DNA from: Nocardia cyriacigeorgica
GTDB taxonomy: Bacteria > Actinomycetota > Actinomycetes > Mycobacteriales > Mycobacteriaceae
NCBI RefSeq assembly: GCF_010868145.1
Contig: NZ_JAAGUY010000008.1
Coordinates: 62,001 to 126,000, forward strand
DNA: 64,000 bases
Direction: 5' to 3'
Shown here: in pieces, positions 37,035-47,373 of the stretch
How positions within the stretch are numbered: position 1 is the first letter of the stretch
Layout: each line of letters starts with the position of its first letter
Position numbers and translations under genes: made by a program
Notes under the pieces: generated by a model
What the model was told of the DNA's origin: nothing
What the model saw: only the letters and a program-made list of their open reading frames with translations
The model's database searches: none

Positions 37035-37613
37035 GTGCGGCATGGGTACCTTCGTCCGGTGCAGCAGCCCGAATCCGAGTGGCGGGAGGACCCGGCGGCG
37101 TCCGGACGAACCGTCGGTGAGGTCGTCACGATGATGGTCGATCTCGGTCTCATCGACCCGGACACACCCGCGCGGACCTTCGTCGTGGATTGCCTCGACG
37201 AGCCGCTAACCTACTTCGGCGATACCGACCAGAGCGCGGTACGCGAATTGCTCAGTGAAGTCGGCATTCAATACGTCCTCGACTACAAGACCTTTCGCGG
37301 CATCGGCGAATCCGACCGTGCCGATCGGCAGCGATGGTACGAATTGGAGCTCGAGGCGATCGCCCGGTGCGCCCGCGGGATGGTGGCCATCACCGATGTC
37401 CGGCTGGTCGGCGACGACTCCGACCAAGAGCTGCGGTTCGAATGCAATGGCGTCACCCAGACGTGGCCGGTACGCCCCGGCGCCGTCGAGGAGATGGAGG
37501 CCTCGCTCACCTTCGCCGAATGCGTCACCGGGCTGCACACCGGCATTACCGAACGCTTCTATTCGGTGGGACCCGCCGGACTACGAACTCAACGGGGAAG
37601 CCGTATTCGGTGA
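37035..37613 (+). CDS. Small actinobacterial protein of unknown function, probably frameshifted at its 3' end
   Basis: 192 aa in the open frame. No family recognised; mixed alpha/beta with DCLDEPLTYFGDTDQSAVRE and WYELELEAIARCARGMVAIT. The last 18 codons (after ERFYSV) give an unnatural tail GPAGLRTQRGSRIR. One frame over, the DNA reads DPPDYELNGEAVFGELAALN followed by RLGAPFGLTFGP and TAG at 37668, which looks like the true C-terminus. The shift falls at TCGGTGGGACCCGCC near 37575, so one extra G there would explain it. Confidence 0.6.
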   Translation: MRHGYLRPVQQPESEWREDPAASGRTVGEVVTMMVDLGLIDPDTPARTFVVDCLDEPLTYFGDTDQSAVRELLSEVGIQYVLDYKTFRGIGESDRADRQRWYELELEAIARCARGMVAITDVRLVGDDSDQELRFECNGVTQTWPVRPGAVEEMEASLTFAECVTGLHTGITERFYSVGPAGLRTQRGSRIR

Positions 37614-37668
37614 GCTGGCCGCGCTCAATCGGCTCGGCGCACCGTTCGGACTCACCTTCGGGCCGTAG
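37576..37668 (+). other. Out-of-frame 3' end of the preceding gene
   Basis: This stretch codes in frame +1 relative to the upstream gene for about 31 residues ending LAALNRLGAPFGLTFGP. Its codon use is as GC-rich at third positions as a real gene. It probably belongs to the 37035 gene and is separated by a one-base frameshift. Confidence 0.55.
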
Positions 37669-37707
37669 AAGCGCGATCGAGGCCCGGCCTGGTGCGATGA
37701 TCGACCC

Positions 37708-38460
37708 ATGACCTCTCTCGAGCACAAGGCCAAGGAACTACTCGCATTGCATCGGCCGGGTGATCCGGTGGTGCTGCCGACGGTATGGGACGCGTGGTCG
37801 GCGAATCTAGCGGTCGACGCCGGGTTCTCGGCGCTGACCATGGGCAGCCATCCGGTCGCGGATTCGGTGGGGCGCGCCGACGGCGAAGGGATGAGTTTCG
37901 ACGAGCTGCTGGCCCGGGTGCGGCAGGTGACCGGGGCCGTCGAGGTGCCGGTGTCGGTGGATATCGAATCGGGGTACGGACTCGAGCCCGCGCAGTTGAT
38001 CGAAGGGCTGCTCGGTGCGGGCGCGGTGGGGCTCAATATCGAAGACACCGTGCACAGCGAAGGTGGGCGGCTGCGCGGCGCCGAAGAACACGCGGACTTC
38101 GTCGGCGGGCTGCGCCAGTTCGCCGACGCGGCCGGGGTGCACGTGGTCGTCAATGCGCGCACCGACCTGTTCCTGCGCAAGATCGGCGAGGAAGCCGACC
38201 GGATGGACCGCGCGATCGAACGACTGCGACTGGCCGCCGACGCGGGCGCAGACGTGCTGTACCCGGTCGGCCGCCACGACGATGCGGATATGCGTCGATT
38301 GACCCGCGAACTGCCGCTGCCGGTCAACGCGATCGGCATGCCCGCCGAGGCCGATAAGGTCCTGTTCGCCGATCAGGGCGTGGCCAGGATCAGCTTCGGC
38401 CCCTACCTGCAATTCGCGCTCGCCGCCGAAGCGAACCAGCTGCTCGCGCGCTGGACGTGA
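37708..38460 (+). CDS. Isocitrate lyase/PEP mutase-family enzyme
   Basis: 250 aa. Family layout: LPTVWDAWSANLAVDAGFSA near the start, VPVSVDIESGYGLEPAQLIE with the Asp-Ile-Glu metal region, GAVGLNIEDTVHSEGG and VVNARTDLFL. The active-site KKCGH cysteine motif of isocitrate lyase is absent, so it belongs to the PEP-mutase-like C-C or P-C bond enzymes. Substrate unknown. It ends 4 bp before the end of convergent metG. Confidence 0.88.
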   Translation: MTSLEHKAKELLALHRPGDPVVLPTVWDAWSANLAVDAGFSALTMGSHPVADSVGRADGEGMSFDELLARVRQVTGAVEVPVSVDIESGYGLEPAQLIEGLLGAGAVGLNIEDTVHSEGGRLRGAEEHADFVGGLRQFADAAGVHVVVNARTDLFLRKIGEEADRMDRAIERLRLAADAGADVLYPVGRHDDADMRRLTRELPLPVNAIGMPAEADKVLFADQGVARISFGPYLQFALAAEANQLLARWT

Positions 38461-38464
38461 GCGC

Positions 38465-40036
38465 TCAGTCCTTCGGCTCGATGTAACGCGGGTACACCGG
38501 CTCCGGCGCGGGCAGCGCCACACCGGGAACCAGCGGCGTCGCGATATCGGCGAAGGTCCGGTTCTGCTGGGCCAGCAGATCGAGGATCTTGGCCGCCGAA
38601 CCGGGCATCACCGGCTGGACCAGGATGGCGACGATGCGCACGACCTCGAGGGTCACGTACAGCACCGTCGCCATCCTGGCCAGATCCGCGTCGGTACCGG
38701 ACTTGCGCAGTGCCCACGGCGCCTGCGCGGAGAAGTACCGGTTGGTCTCGCCGAGCGTCAGCCAGATCGCTTCCAGCGCCAGATGCAGCTGCTGGGAGTC
38801 GAATTCGGTGCGGCAGCGCTCCAGCAGGCCGTTGGCGCGCTCGAGCAGCGCACGGTCGTCGTCGGTGAACTCGCCCGGTGTAGGCACCGCGGCATCACAG
38901 TTCTTGGCGACCATGGTCAGGCTGCGCTGCACCAGATTGCCGAACTCGTTGGCCAGGTCGGCGTTGATCCGGCCGACGATCGCCTCATGGCTGTAGCTGC
39001 CGTCCTGACCGTAGGAGATCTCCCGCAGCAGGAAGAAGCGGACCGCGTCGAGCCCGTAGGTGTCGACCAGCGCGAGCGGGTCGATCACATTGCCGACCGA
39101 CTTCGACATCTTCTCGCCCTTGTTGTACAGGAACCCGTGCACGAATACGCGTTTGGGCAGCTGCACCCCGGCCGACATCAGGAACGCGGGCCAGTACACG
39201 GTGTGGAAGCGGGTGATGTCCTTACCGATGATGTGCACATCGGCAGGCCAGAACCGTTGGAACGCCGCCGAATCGGTGTCGGGGAAACCGACGCCGGTGA
39301 GGTAGTTGGTGAGCGCGTCGACCCATACGTACATGACGTGATCGGGATGGCCCGGCACCGGCACACCCCAGTCGAAGGTGGTGCGCGAGATCGACAGATC
39401 CTTCAGACCCGCCTTGACGTAGCTGACGATCTCGTTGCGACGCGTTGCCGGCGCAATGAATTCGGGATGCGTCTCGTACAGCTCGAGCAGCTTGTCCTGA
39501 TATTTCGACAGCCGGAAGAAGAAGTTGGACTCCTCGGTCCACTCCACCGGTGTCTTGGTGTCGGTGGAGATCCGGCTGCCGTCCTCGAGCAGCGTGGTCT
39601 CCTCCTCGGTGTAGAACGCCTCGTCGCGCACCGAGTACCAACCGGAGTAGTTGTCGAGGTAGATATCGCCCGCCTCGAGCATCTTCTCCCAGATCGCGAC
39701 GCTGGCCACCTCATGGTCGGCGTCGGTGGTGCGGATGAACCGGTCGAAGGAGATGTCGAGTGCCTTGTCCAGCTGCTCGAACACATCCGAGTTGCGCGCG
39801 GCGAGCTCCTCCACCGGAATGCCCTCGGTGGCCGCCGCCTGCTGCATCTTCTGGCCGTGCTCGTCGGTGCCGGTCATGAAGAACACGTCGTAGCCGTCGA
39901 GGCGCTTGAACCGGGCGATGGCGTCCGACGAGATGTACTCGTAGGCGTGCCCGATATGCGGCGCACCGTTGGGGTACGCGATGGCCGTGGTGATGTAGAA
40001 GGCTGGTGCCTCGATAGGCTCGCTGCGCTCGCTCAT
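38465..40036 (-). CDS. metG: Methionyl-tRNA synthetase
   Basis: 523 aa starting [20 protein letters not shown]. Class I signatures: [13 protein letters not shown] (HIGH) and [15 protein letters not shown] (KMSKS). [13 protein letters not shown] and [11 protein letters not shown] complete the catalytic core. No zinc cysteine knuckle is visible in the connecting domain. The C-terminus ends with the anticodon-binding helices; there is no tRNA-binding extension. The start ATG lies in the last copy of an 80-bp repeat and overlaps the stop of a 27-aa upstream ORF (ATGA), an unusual arrangement. Confidence 0.97.
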   Translation of the reverse strand: MSERSEPIEAPAFYITTAIAYPNGAPHIGHAYEYISSDAIARFKRLDGYDVFFMTGTDEHGQKMQQAAATEGIPVEELAARNSDVFEQLDKALDISFDRFIRTTDADHEVASVAIWEKMLEAGDIYLDNYSGWYSVRDEAFYTEEETTLLEDGSRISTDTKTPVEWTEESNFFFRLSKYQDKLLELYETHPEFIAPATRRNEIVSYVKAGLKDLSISRTTFDWGVPVPGHPDHVMYVWVDALTNYLTGVGFPDTDSAAFQRFWPADVHIIGKDITRFHTVYWPAFLMSAGVQLPKRVFVHGFLYNKGEKMSKSVGNVIDPLALVDTYGLDAVRFFLLREISYGQDGSYSHEAIVGRINADLANEFGNLVQRSLTMVAKNCDAAVPTPGEFTDDDRALLERANGLLERCRTEFDSQQLHLALEAIWLTLGETNRYFSAQAPWALRKSGTDADLARMATVLYVTLEVVRIVAILVQPVMPGSAAKILDLLAQQNRTFADIATPLVPGVALPAPEPVYPRYIEPKD

Positions 40037-40116
40037 GACTGCGCCTCGCTGCCGCTCGGCTCCGTCACGAGCGAGGGCTCGGCTGTGTTGGTTGTTCGCT
40101 CGCTGCGCTCGCTCAT
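40033..40116 (-). CDS. 27-aa leader ORF 2 upstream of metG
   Basis: It starts [20 protein letters not shown] and ends SGSEAQS, with its stop overlapping the metG ATG (ATGA). It is a copy of leader ORF 1 in the 80-bp repeat. The reading frame is intact although the period is not a multiple of three, because each copy ends within the next. It may be a translated leader or a chance product of the repeat. Confidence 0.4.
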   Translation of the reverse strand: MSERSERTTNTAEPSLVTEPSGSEAQS

Positions 40117-40196
40117 GACTGCGCCTCGCTGCCGCTCGGCTCCGTCACGAGCGAGAGCTCGGCTGTGTTGTCTGTTCGCTCGCTGCGCTCGCTCAT
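40113..40196 (-). CDS. 27-aa leader ORF 1 upstream of metG
   Basis: It starts [20 protein letters not shown] and ends SGSEAQS; the stop overlaps the ATG of leader ORF 2. A TACAGT -10-like hexamer lies about nine bases before its ATG, so the transcript could start at or near this ATG without a leader. Twenty-five of 27 residues are the same as in the second copy. Confidence 0.4.
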   Translation of the reverse strand: MSERSERTDNTAELSLVTEPSGSEAQS

Positions 40197-40288
40197 GGTG
40201 CATCTACTGTAATGCGCGTGCATCTTGACCTTCGCGTGAATATCCCCTCAGTGCGCAGCCGGGAAGCCGTGATGGGCGGTGGGCTCCG

Positions 40289-41116
40289 ATGAGCGCCGCA
40301 CGCCCCGCACCCGAAGCGCCCGAGCCGCTGGTCCCGCTCGTCGATGCGCATACGCATCTGGATGCCTGTGGCGCCACCGACGCGGAGTCGGTCGAGGTGG
40401 TGGTGGATCGCGCCGCGGCGGTCGGAGTCGGGCAGGTCGTGACAGTCGCCGACGATCTCGCGGCGGCGCAGTGGGCTGTACAGGCCGCGCACTGGGACGA
40501 GCGGGTATTCGCCGCGGTCGCGCTGCACCCGACGCGCGCGAATGCCCTCGACGACGCGGCAAAGGCGGAGCTCGAGCGCCTTGCCACCGACCCGAGGGTG
40601 GTCGCGATCGGTGAGACCGGCCTCGACTACTACTGGCCGGGCAAGCTCGACGGCTGCGCCGATATCGAGACCCAGGTCGAGGGCTTCCGCTGGCATATCG
40701 ACCTGGCCAAACGCACCGGCAAACCGCTGATGATCCACAACCGCGAAGCCGACCACGATCTGCTCACCGTCCTGCTGGACGAGGGCGCGCCGGAGACGGT
40801 GATCTTCCACTGCTTCTCCTCCGATACGACGATGGCGCTGGCCTGCGTGGCCGAGGGCTATCTGCTCAGCTTCTCCGGGACGGTGAGCTTCAAGAACGCG
40901 CACGAGCTGCGCGAGGCCGCGAAGGTGGTGCCCGACGAGCTGGTGCTGGTGGAAACCGACGCGCCGTATCTGACGCCACACCCGTTCCGCGGTGCGCCGA
41001 ACGAGCCGTATTGCCTGCCGTACACGATGCGCGCCCTCGCACAGGTGCGCGGCCAGGACCCGGTCGAACTCGCCGAGATCTCCACCGCGAACGCGCGCCG
41101 CGTGTACGGGATCTGA
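40289..41116 (+). CDS. tatD: TatD-family metal-dependent deoxyribonuclease
   Basis: 275 aa. LVDAHTHLDACG gives the HxH metal motif, AIGETGLDYYW the Glu, MIHNREAD the His and LVETDAPYLTPHPFRG the Asp and substrate loop. 3'-5' DNase/phosphoesterase of the TIM-barrel amidohydrolase group. It stands before rpfB in the actinobacterial tatD-rpfB-ksgA-ispE order. ATG 40289 with GGCGGTGGG upstream. Divergent from metG, with the leader repeat between them. Confidence 0.95.
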   Translation: MSAARPAPEAPEPLVPLVDAHTHLDACGATDAESVEVVVDRAAAVGVGQVVTVADDLAAAQWAVQAAHWDERVFAAVALHPTRANALDDAAKAELERLATDPRVVAIGETGLDYYWPGKLDGCADIETQVEGFRWHIDLAKRTGKPLMIHNREADHDLLTVLLDEGAPETVIFHCFSSDTTMALACVAEGYLLSFSGTVSFKNAHELREAAKVVPDELVLVETDAPYLTPHPFRGAPNEPYCLPYTMRALAQVRGQDPVELAEISTANARRVYGI

Positions 41117-41222
41117 CCCCGCCGGACATCCATCCGCGATTCCTGCCGGAAATGTGTCGCAGGTCACTTTCGCCGTCGGGTTTGTGATCTACCTGCGCGG
41201 TCTATATCTGAACGTAATGTGA

Positions 41223-42413
<1,191 letters not shown>

Positions 42414-42419
42414 ACAGGT

Positions 42420-42473
42420 CCGGATATCGCGAGCGCCACTTCGACGACAGGGTGGCGCTCGCGGCATATCCGG
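42420..42473 (+). terminator. Strong hairpin after rpfB, likely terminator
   Basis: Arms CCGGATATCGCGAGCGCCAC and GTGGCGCTCGCGGCATATCCGG pair over about 20 bp with a 12-base loop. It starts 7 bp after the rpfB stop. No U-tract follows, as is common in actinobacteria. Confidence 0.75.
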
Positions 42474-42566
42474 GGTCGGTGCGCACCAGGCGGCGCCGAA
42501 TCCGCCTGTACCGACGTACACTCATCCAGATTTTGTGACTGGTGGGTCGGGGCAGAGGAGTAAGCG

Positions 42567-43733
42567 ATGAATCTGCTGCGCGTGGCGGGGCGGACGATGC
42601 TCGCCGTGGCCGTGTCGGCCACGGCCGTGCTCGCCGCAACGCAGGCCCCGGCCGTAGCGGCCCCTCCCGGCTCGGTGATGTCGGTGACCGCGCAGCCGCA
42701 CGGATGGCACGGGGTGCGCGGTGGCTCGGTCATCGAATACTGGATGAGCGGCTCGGACGGTACCCCGCGCCCGGCCAGCGGCGCGCTGCTGATCCCCGAG
42801 GGGACGCCGCCGCCCGGCGGCTGGCCGATCATCGCCTACGACCACGGCACCAGCGGACTCGGCACGGGCTGCGGCGGCATGTCCAACCCCGAGACCGCGC
42901 CATTTCCGAATCTGCGTGGCCGCCAGGACCTGCTGCTGCAACGCCTGGTGTCACAGGGTTTCGCCGTGGTGGCGCCGGACTATCTAGGGCTCGGCACCTT
43001 CGATACCGGCCCGCACCCCTACCTCGAACTGCGAACCGAGGCCACCGCGACCATCGACATGGTGCGCGCCGCCCGCGCGACGCACCCCGAACTATCGGCG
43101 ACCTGGGCCGCGTTCGGCATCTCGCAGGGCGGGCAGGCTGCGCTCGGCACCGGACACCTTCAGTCCACATATGCGCCGGAACTGGACTTCCGCGGCACCA
43201 TCGCGGTCGATCCGGAGTCCGATGTGGAGAAGCTGTTGCCGCTGGCCGGGCCGGGTATCCCGTCTCTGCCCGGAGTCGATGACGCGCTGAGTTTCATCGT
43301 GAGCATCCTCGCCGGACTGCGTGAGGCCCGGCCGGATGTCGGCGTCGACCTGTACCTCACGCCGTTGGGTAAGTCCGTGCTCGACGATGTGGGCGGCATG
43401 TGCCTTGACCGGATCATCGAGCGAGTCGATGGCCTGACCATCGGCGCATTGCTCGCCCGTCCACTGTCCGAGGAACCCATCCGTTCCGCCCTGGTCGACT
43501 ACATGGCGGTGCCGGTTTCCGGGTACGACGCGCCGATCCTGATGCTGGCCAATGCCACCGACACCGTGGTGCCGTCGCCGTTGCATGCCGCGCTGATCGC
43601 CCAGTTCGCCGCGAACCGCGTTGATTTCCGGACCGTCATCGGGACGGGCGAGCACGGCCAGGTCGACGCGCAGATGTGGGCGGCGATCGATACGTTCCTG
43701 GCTGGAGTCCGGTCCGCGCCTTCGCCTCGCTGA
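42567..43733 (+). CDS. Secreted lipase/esterase (LIP-family alpha/beta-hydrolase)
   Basis: 388 aa. Signal peptide MNLLRVAGRTMLAVAVSATA ending near AVAAPPGS. The hydrolase core has WPIIAYDHGTSGLGTGC (oxyanion strand), a G-x-S-x-G nucleophile in AAFGISQGGQAAL, an Asp candidate in LMLANATDTVVP and the His in VIGTGEHGQ. It fits the secretory lipase family common in Nocardia and Rhodococcus, which act on triacylglycerols. It is inserted between rpfB and ksgA, where mycobacteria have no such gene, and has its own upstream space after the rpfB hairpin. Confidence 0.9.
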   Translation: MNLLRVAGRTMLAVAVSATAVLAATQAPAVAAPPGSVMSVTAQPHGWHGVRGGSVIEYWMSGSDGTPRPASGALLIPEGTPPPGGWPIIAYDHGTSGLGTGCGGMSNPETAPFPNLRGRQDLLLQRLVSQGFAVVAPDYLGLGTFDTGPHPYLELRTEATATIDMVRAARATHPELSATWAAFGISQGGQAALGTGHLQSTYAPELDFRGTIAVDPESDVEKLLPLAGPGIPSLPGVDDALSFIVSILAGLREARPDVGVDLYLTPLGKSVLDDVGGMCLDRIIERVDGLTIGALLARPLSEEPIRSALVDYMAVPVSGYDAPILMLANATDTVVPSPLHAALIAQFAANRVDFRTVIGTGEHGQVDAQMWAAIDTFLAGVRSAPSPR

Positions 43734-43900
43734 CCACCGGAGTCCGGGCCGTGGCGTGTGGCGGGGCCGCGCGTGCGACAGGGTCGTGGGTGTGGCGAGC
43801 TACCAGCGCGCACGGTCACCGGCGGGTGCCTGGTCTCCGGCGCGAGCCCGGACCCAGCCGCGTGACCGGAGCCCACCGCTGGGGTTGGTAGGTTCATCGG

Positions 43901-44782
43901 GTGTCCGATGCCGAAGTCTCCGCCCGCGGGAGTGCCGCGCTGCTAGGCCCCGCCGAAGTGCGGACGCTGGCCGAACAGCTCGGCGTGCGGCCGACCAAAC
44001 AGCTCGGCCAGAACTTCGTGCACGACGCGAATACCGTGCGGCGGATCGTCGCCGCGGCCGGAGTGGGGCGCGAGGACGTGGTGCTCGAAGTAGGGCCAGG
44101 GCTCGGCTCGCTGACGCTGGCATTGCTCGATGTCGTCGACACGGTGGTGGCTGTCGAGATCGATCCGGTGCTGGCGAAGCATCTGCCGGTCACGGTCGCC
44201 GATCGGGCGCCGGAGCTGAGTGCGAACCTCACCGTCGTCGAGGCCGACGCCCTGCGGGTGCGCGCCGATGATCTGCCCGCAGCGCCGACCGCGCTGGTAG
44301 CGAACCTGCCGTACAACGTGGCCGTCCCGGTCCTGCTGCATCTGCTGGCCGAACTGCCGAGCATCACCACTTCGCTGGTGATGGTGCAGGCGGAGGTTGC
44401 CGACCGGCTGTCGGCGGCGCCCGGTGGACGTATCTACGGTGTGCCGAGCGTGAAGGCCGGCTTTTTCGGCACGGTCCGCCGCGCGGGTGCGGTGGGGCGG
44501 CAGGTGTTCTGGCCGGTGCCGCAGGTGGAGTCGGGTCTGGTGCGCATCGACCGCTTCGCCGAGCCGCCGTGGTCGATGGACGCCGACCATCGGGCGAGAG
44601 TGTTCGCGGTGGTCGATGCCGCGTTCGCGCAGCGCCGGAAGACGTTGCGCGCCGCGCTGTCCGGATGGGCGGGCTCGCCGGTGGAGGCCGAAAGACGCCT
44701 GACGGCAGCGGGCGTTGATCCGACGGCGCGCGGGGAGACCCTGGATACCGAGGCATTCGTCCGGTTGGCGGCTCAGGGCTGA
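43901..44782 (+). CDS. ksgA: 16S rRNA dimethyladenosine transferase (KsgA/RsmA)
   Basis: 293 aa, GTG start. The motifs are [34 protein letters not shown] (SAM-binding), [30 protein letters not shown] (NLPY catalytic loop) and [20 protein letters not shown]. It dimethylates two adjacent adenines near the 3' end of 16S rRNA. Conserved neighbour of rpfB and ispE. Nothing odd in length. Confidence 0.97.
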   Translation: MSDAEVSARGSAALLGPAEVRTLAEQLGVRPTKQLGQNFVHDANTVRRIVAAAGVGREDVVLEVGPGLGSLTLALLDVVDTVVAVEIDPVLAKHLPVTVADRAPELSANLTVVEADALRVRADDLPAAPTALVANLPYNVAVPVLLHLLAELPSITTSLVMVQAEVADRLSAAPGGRIYGVPSVKAGFFGTVRRAGAVGRQVFWPVPQVESGLVRIDRFAEPPWSMDADHRARVFAVVDAAFAQRRKTLRAALSGWAGSPVEAERRLTAAGVDPTARGETLDTEAFVRLAAQG

Positions 44783-44968
44783 TCGACGCGAACTCGTGCG
44801 TGCGCGCGACGTTCGCCGGGTCTCTGGGCTGCGGGTCGTCGGATCTGTGGCGAGCTGAGGAAGGCGCGCCCACGGCCGGGCTCGAACATATTCGGCGCCG
44901 GGTTCGCGCGGCGCGACGGCGAGGGTTTGCGCGGCACGCTCATCAATATGGACCGAGCAGGGCCCGAA

Positions 44969-45841
44969 TCAGCGATGGCCTCCGGGGTGATCACCTGTTG
45001 CCGGCGCTGCATCGGATACTTCTAGCGTGAATTCGGCGGTATGCACCGACCCTCCGTGCGAGAAGTCCAGGTACAGCCGGTAGGCGCCGGCGCTCGGCGC
45101 CTGCGCATGGAAGCTCACCTGCGGTCCCGGCGGTGTTGTGCCCACCTCGCCCTGCGGATGCACGTGCAGGTACGCGAGATCCTCGGCGCGCAGCGCAACC
45201 AGGTGGGCGTAGGCGCCGAGATAGGGGTCTAGGTCGGTGACCGGGACACCGTCGCGGGTGATGTCGAATCGCAGTTCGCCACCCGCGGTGGTCAGCTCGC
45301 CGGTGCGGGTCACGGTGTAGCCGTCGACGGTTGCGACGGGCGAAGGCGGCGGAAGCGGTTGCAGTGCCACGGTTCCCGCGACCGACACGGTTCGGCTCAG
45401 CACCAGGTCACCTGGTCCGTCGCCGGATCCGGGCACGAAGTCGGCGAACACCCGGTACTCGCCGGGTGCGTCCCAGGCCCAGTCGATCGACCAGGTGCCG
45501 TCGGCGGCCAGCTCTGGATGTGCGTGCCGGTATTCGGTGGTGTCGGAGCGCACCACGATCAGGTGCAGCTTCTTGTCGTGCTGGGTGGTGAATTCGGTGA
45601 CCGGCGCGCCGTCGGGTCCGCTGATATGGAACCGCAGCGTGCCCGGTTGGTTCGCCGCCGTCGGCGCGCTGATCTCGGACAGTGTGTAGCCCGCGGCCCG
45701 GTCCGACAGGCCGGGCGCGACTGCCTGCTGGTCCGGCGTCGGCTCGGTCGGGTCGCCCACGAGGGCGCCGATACCGAGCGCGACACCGAACAGCAGTAGC
45801 AGAGCACCGCCGATCGCGGCGAACTTCCGGCGATCCGACAT
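44969..45841 (-). CDS. Membrane-anchored, His-rich two-module protein of the copper operon
   Basis: 290 aa. The N-terminal helix FAAIGGALLLLFGVALGIGA anchors it outside the membrane. Two similar beta-sandwich-like modules follow: KKLHLIVVRSDTTEYRHAHP in the first and YAHLVALRAEDLAYLHVHP in the second, each with several His, then W/F and G-E-Y-R/G-A-Y-R strands. The tail is GDHPGGHR. The His pairs suggest metal binding. Its ATG overlaps the stop of copZ (TGATG), behind CsoR-like boxes, so it is probably an extracytoplasmic copper-binding protein. No named family assigned. Confidence 0.8.
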   Translation of the reverse strand: MSDRRKFAAIGGALLLLFGVALGIGALVGDPTEPTPDQQAVAPGLSDRAAGYTLSEISAPTAANQPGTLRFHISGPDGAPVTEFTTQHDKKLHLIVVRSDTTEYRHAHPELAADGTWSIDWAWDAPGEYRVFADFVPGSGDGPGDLVLSRTVSVAGTVALQPLPPPSPVATVDGYTVTRTGELTTAGGELRFDITRDGVPVTDLDPYLGAYAHLVALRAEDLAYLHVHPQGEVGTTPPGPQVSFHAQAPSAGAYRLYLDFSHGGSVHTAEFTLEVSDAAPATGDHPGGHR

Positions 45842-46047
45842 CAGCTCGCGATCGCGTATCCGGCCTCGTCGACCGCGGCCGCGACATCGGCATCGGCCAG
45901 CGGGGCCGCGCTGTCGACGGAGACGCGGCCGGAGGCCAGATCGACGTCAACGCTGGTGACACCGTCGATCTTGCCGATCTCGGCCTTCACCGAGCCCACG
46001 CAGTGCCCGCAGGTCATTCCGGTGACGGTGTAAGTGTTGGTGGCCAT
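45841..46047 (-). CDS. copZ: Copper chaperone (CopZ-like, HMA domain)
   Basis: 68 aa from ATG 46047. A single HMA domain with GMTCGHCVGSVKAEIGKIDG carries the MxCxxC copper ligands, followed by VTSVDVDLASGRVSVDSAA. It hands Cu(I) to an efflux ATPase, which is not in this window. The longer ORF to 46221 is rejected because it would run through the CsoR-type operators. Overlaps the next gene. Confidence 0.93.
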   Translation of the reverse strand: MATNTYTVTGMTCGHCVGSVKAEIGKIDGVTSVDVDLASGRVSVDSAAPLADADVAAAVDEAGYAIAS

Positions 46048-46077
46048 GTTCACTCCTTCGCTCGCGATCCATAATAC

Positions 46078-46124
46078 GGTCTGGGGGTATCCCCGACGCA
46101 AATGAACATACCCCCAAGGGGTAT
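46078..46124. promoter_or_regulatory. CsoR-type copper operators
   Basis: ATACCCCCAAGGGGTAT (46108-46124) is a near-perfect CsoR box. A second, G-rich half (CTGGGGGTATCCCC at about 46081-46094) lies closer to copZ. Both sit between copZ and divergent ispE, so copper could also affect ispE expression. Confidence 0.75.
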
Positions 46125-46192
46125 CGAGTGCAAGTGCTCGGGCCGCATTCGACGCGCGCGCCTGTCGGATCGACCTATTACGCTTGGTCACC

Positions 46193-47155
46193 GTGCTGTC
46201 CGTTGTGCCAAGCCCCGTCACCGTGCGTGCGCCGTCGAAGGTGAATCTCCATCTCGGAGTCGGTGACCTGCGCCCGGACGGATATCACGATCTCACCACC
46301 GTGTTCCAGGCCCTATCGCTCAGCGACGATCTGGAGATCGCGCCTTCGGCCTCGCTGACGGTGCGGGTCAGCGGCGAGAGCGCTGCCGAGGTACCGACCG
46401 ATCGCACCAATCTGGTGTGGAAGGCCGCTGTGCGCCTGGCCCATCTGGCCGGTCGGGCACCCCTGGTGGAAATCTCGATCAGCAAGGGCATCCCGGTGGC
46501 GGGCGGAATGGCCGGTGGCAGCGCCGATGCCGCCGCCGCCCTTGTCGGTCTGAACGAACTGTGGGACCTCGGCCTGTCCCGCGAGGAACTCACCGCGGTG
46601 GCAGCCGAACTCGGTAGCGACGTGCCCTTCTCGTTGCACGGCGGCACCGCGCTCGGCACCGGACGCGGCGAGCGACTGCTGCCGGTGTTGTCGCGCAATA
46701 CCTTCCACTGGGTTATCGCCTTGGCGAAGGGCGGCCTGTCCACGCCTGCCGTCTACGCCGAACTCGATCGGCTGCGCGAGATCGGCGAGCCGCCCCGGCT
46801 CGGACCGCCACAGGACCTCATGCAGGCACTGGCCTCCGGCGACCCGAAACAGCTTGCCCCGCTGCTCGGTAACGATCTGCAGGCCGCCGCGGTGTCGTTG
46901 AAGCCCGAACTGCGCCGCACCCTGCGCGCGGGCGTGACGGCGGGCGCGCTGGCCGGTCTCGTCTCCGGCTCCGGACCGACCTGCGCGTTCCTGTGCGAAT
47001 CGGAGGAGTCCGCAGTGTCGGTGGCGGCCGAACTCGCGGGCGCCGGTGTCAGCCGCAGTGTGCGCACGGCGACCGGACCGGTTCCGGGCGCCCGCGTCGT
47101 CAGCGGGGAGGGACCGCATCCACAACCCAGGCGCGACGGGGACCGGATCGGCTGA
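46193..47155 (+). CDS. ispE: 4-diphosphocytidyl-2-C-methyl-D-erythritol kinase
   Basis: 320 aa from GTG 46193; a TTG three codons earlier is possible. GHMP-kinase signatures: [33 protein letters not shown] (ATP loop) and [13 protein letters not shown]. It phosphorylates CDP-ME in the MEP isoprenoid pathway. Last gene of the tatD-rpfB-ksgA-ispE block. The C-terminal 15 residues ([16 protein letters not shown]) are an unstructured extension. Confidence 0.95.
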   Translation: MLSVVPSPVTVRAPSKVNLHLGVGDLRPDGYHDLTTVFQALSLSDDLEIAPSASLTVRVSGESAAEVPTDRTNLVWKAAVRLAHLAGRAPLVEISISKGIPVAGGMAGGSADAAAALVGLNELWDLGLSREELTAVAAELGSDVPFSLHGGTALGTGRGERLLPVLSRNTFHWVIALAKGGLSTPAVYAELDRLREIGEPPRLGPPQDLMQALASGDPKQLAPLLGNDLQAAAVSLKPELRRTLRAGVTAGALAGLVSGSGPTCAFLCESEESAVSVAAELAGAGVSRSVRTATGPVPGARVVSGEGPHPQPRRDGDRIG

Positions 47156-47373
47156 CCCGGTCGAGGTGGTCGGCCGATACCGCGAGACGTGAGCGCTCGC
47201 TCGGCTTCGGCGCGGCAGGCTCGACGACGGGCGTGGCAGCGCGCTGGGTAGCCGGCGATTGCCCGGCGCGGCGGAGGACAGTCCACTCGGTACCCTTGCT
47301 CAGGGCAGGCGAGTCGACCGGCCTCGACAAGGGTAGTGCGGTCGCAATGCCCGGTAAGGCACGGAAAGGTTTC

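Larger units (their letters stand above)
40021..40200. repeat. 80-bp tandem repeat at the metG start
   Basis: CGCTGCGCTCGCTCATG recurs with CATG at 40034, 40114 and 40194, a strict 80-bp period. The two full units share GACTGCGCCTCGCTGCCGCT and CTCCGTCACGAGCGAG; only a few bases differ. The element carries its own ATG, which has become the metG start. Confidence 0.9.

Noticed and set aside
38783..40228. 481-codon plus-strand ORF opposite metG
   Set aside because: Complete antisense overlap with an essential, well-conserved gene.
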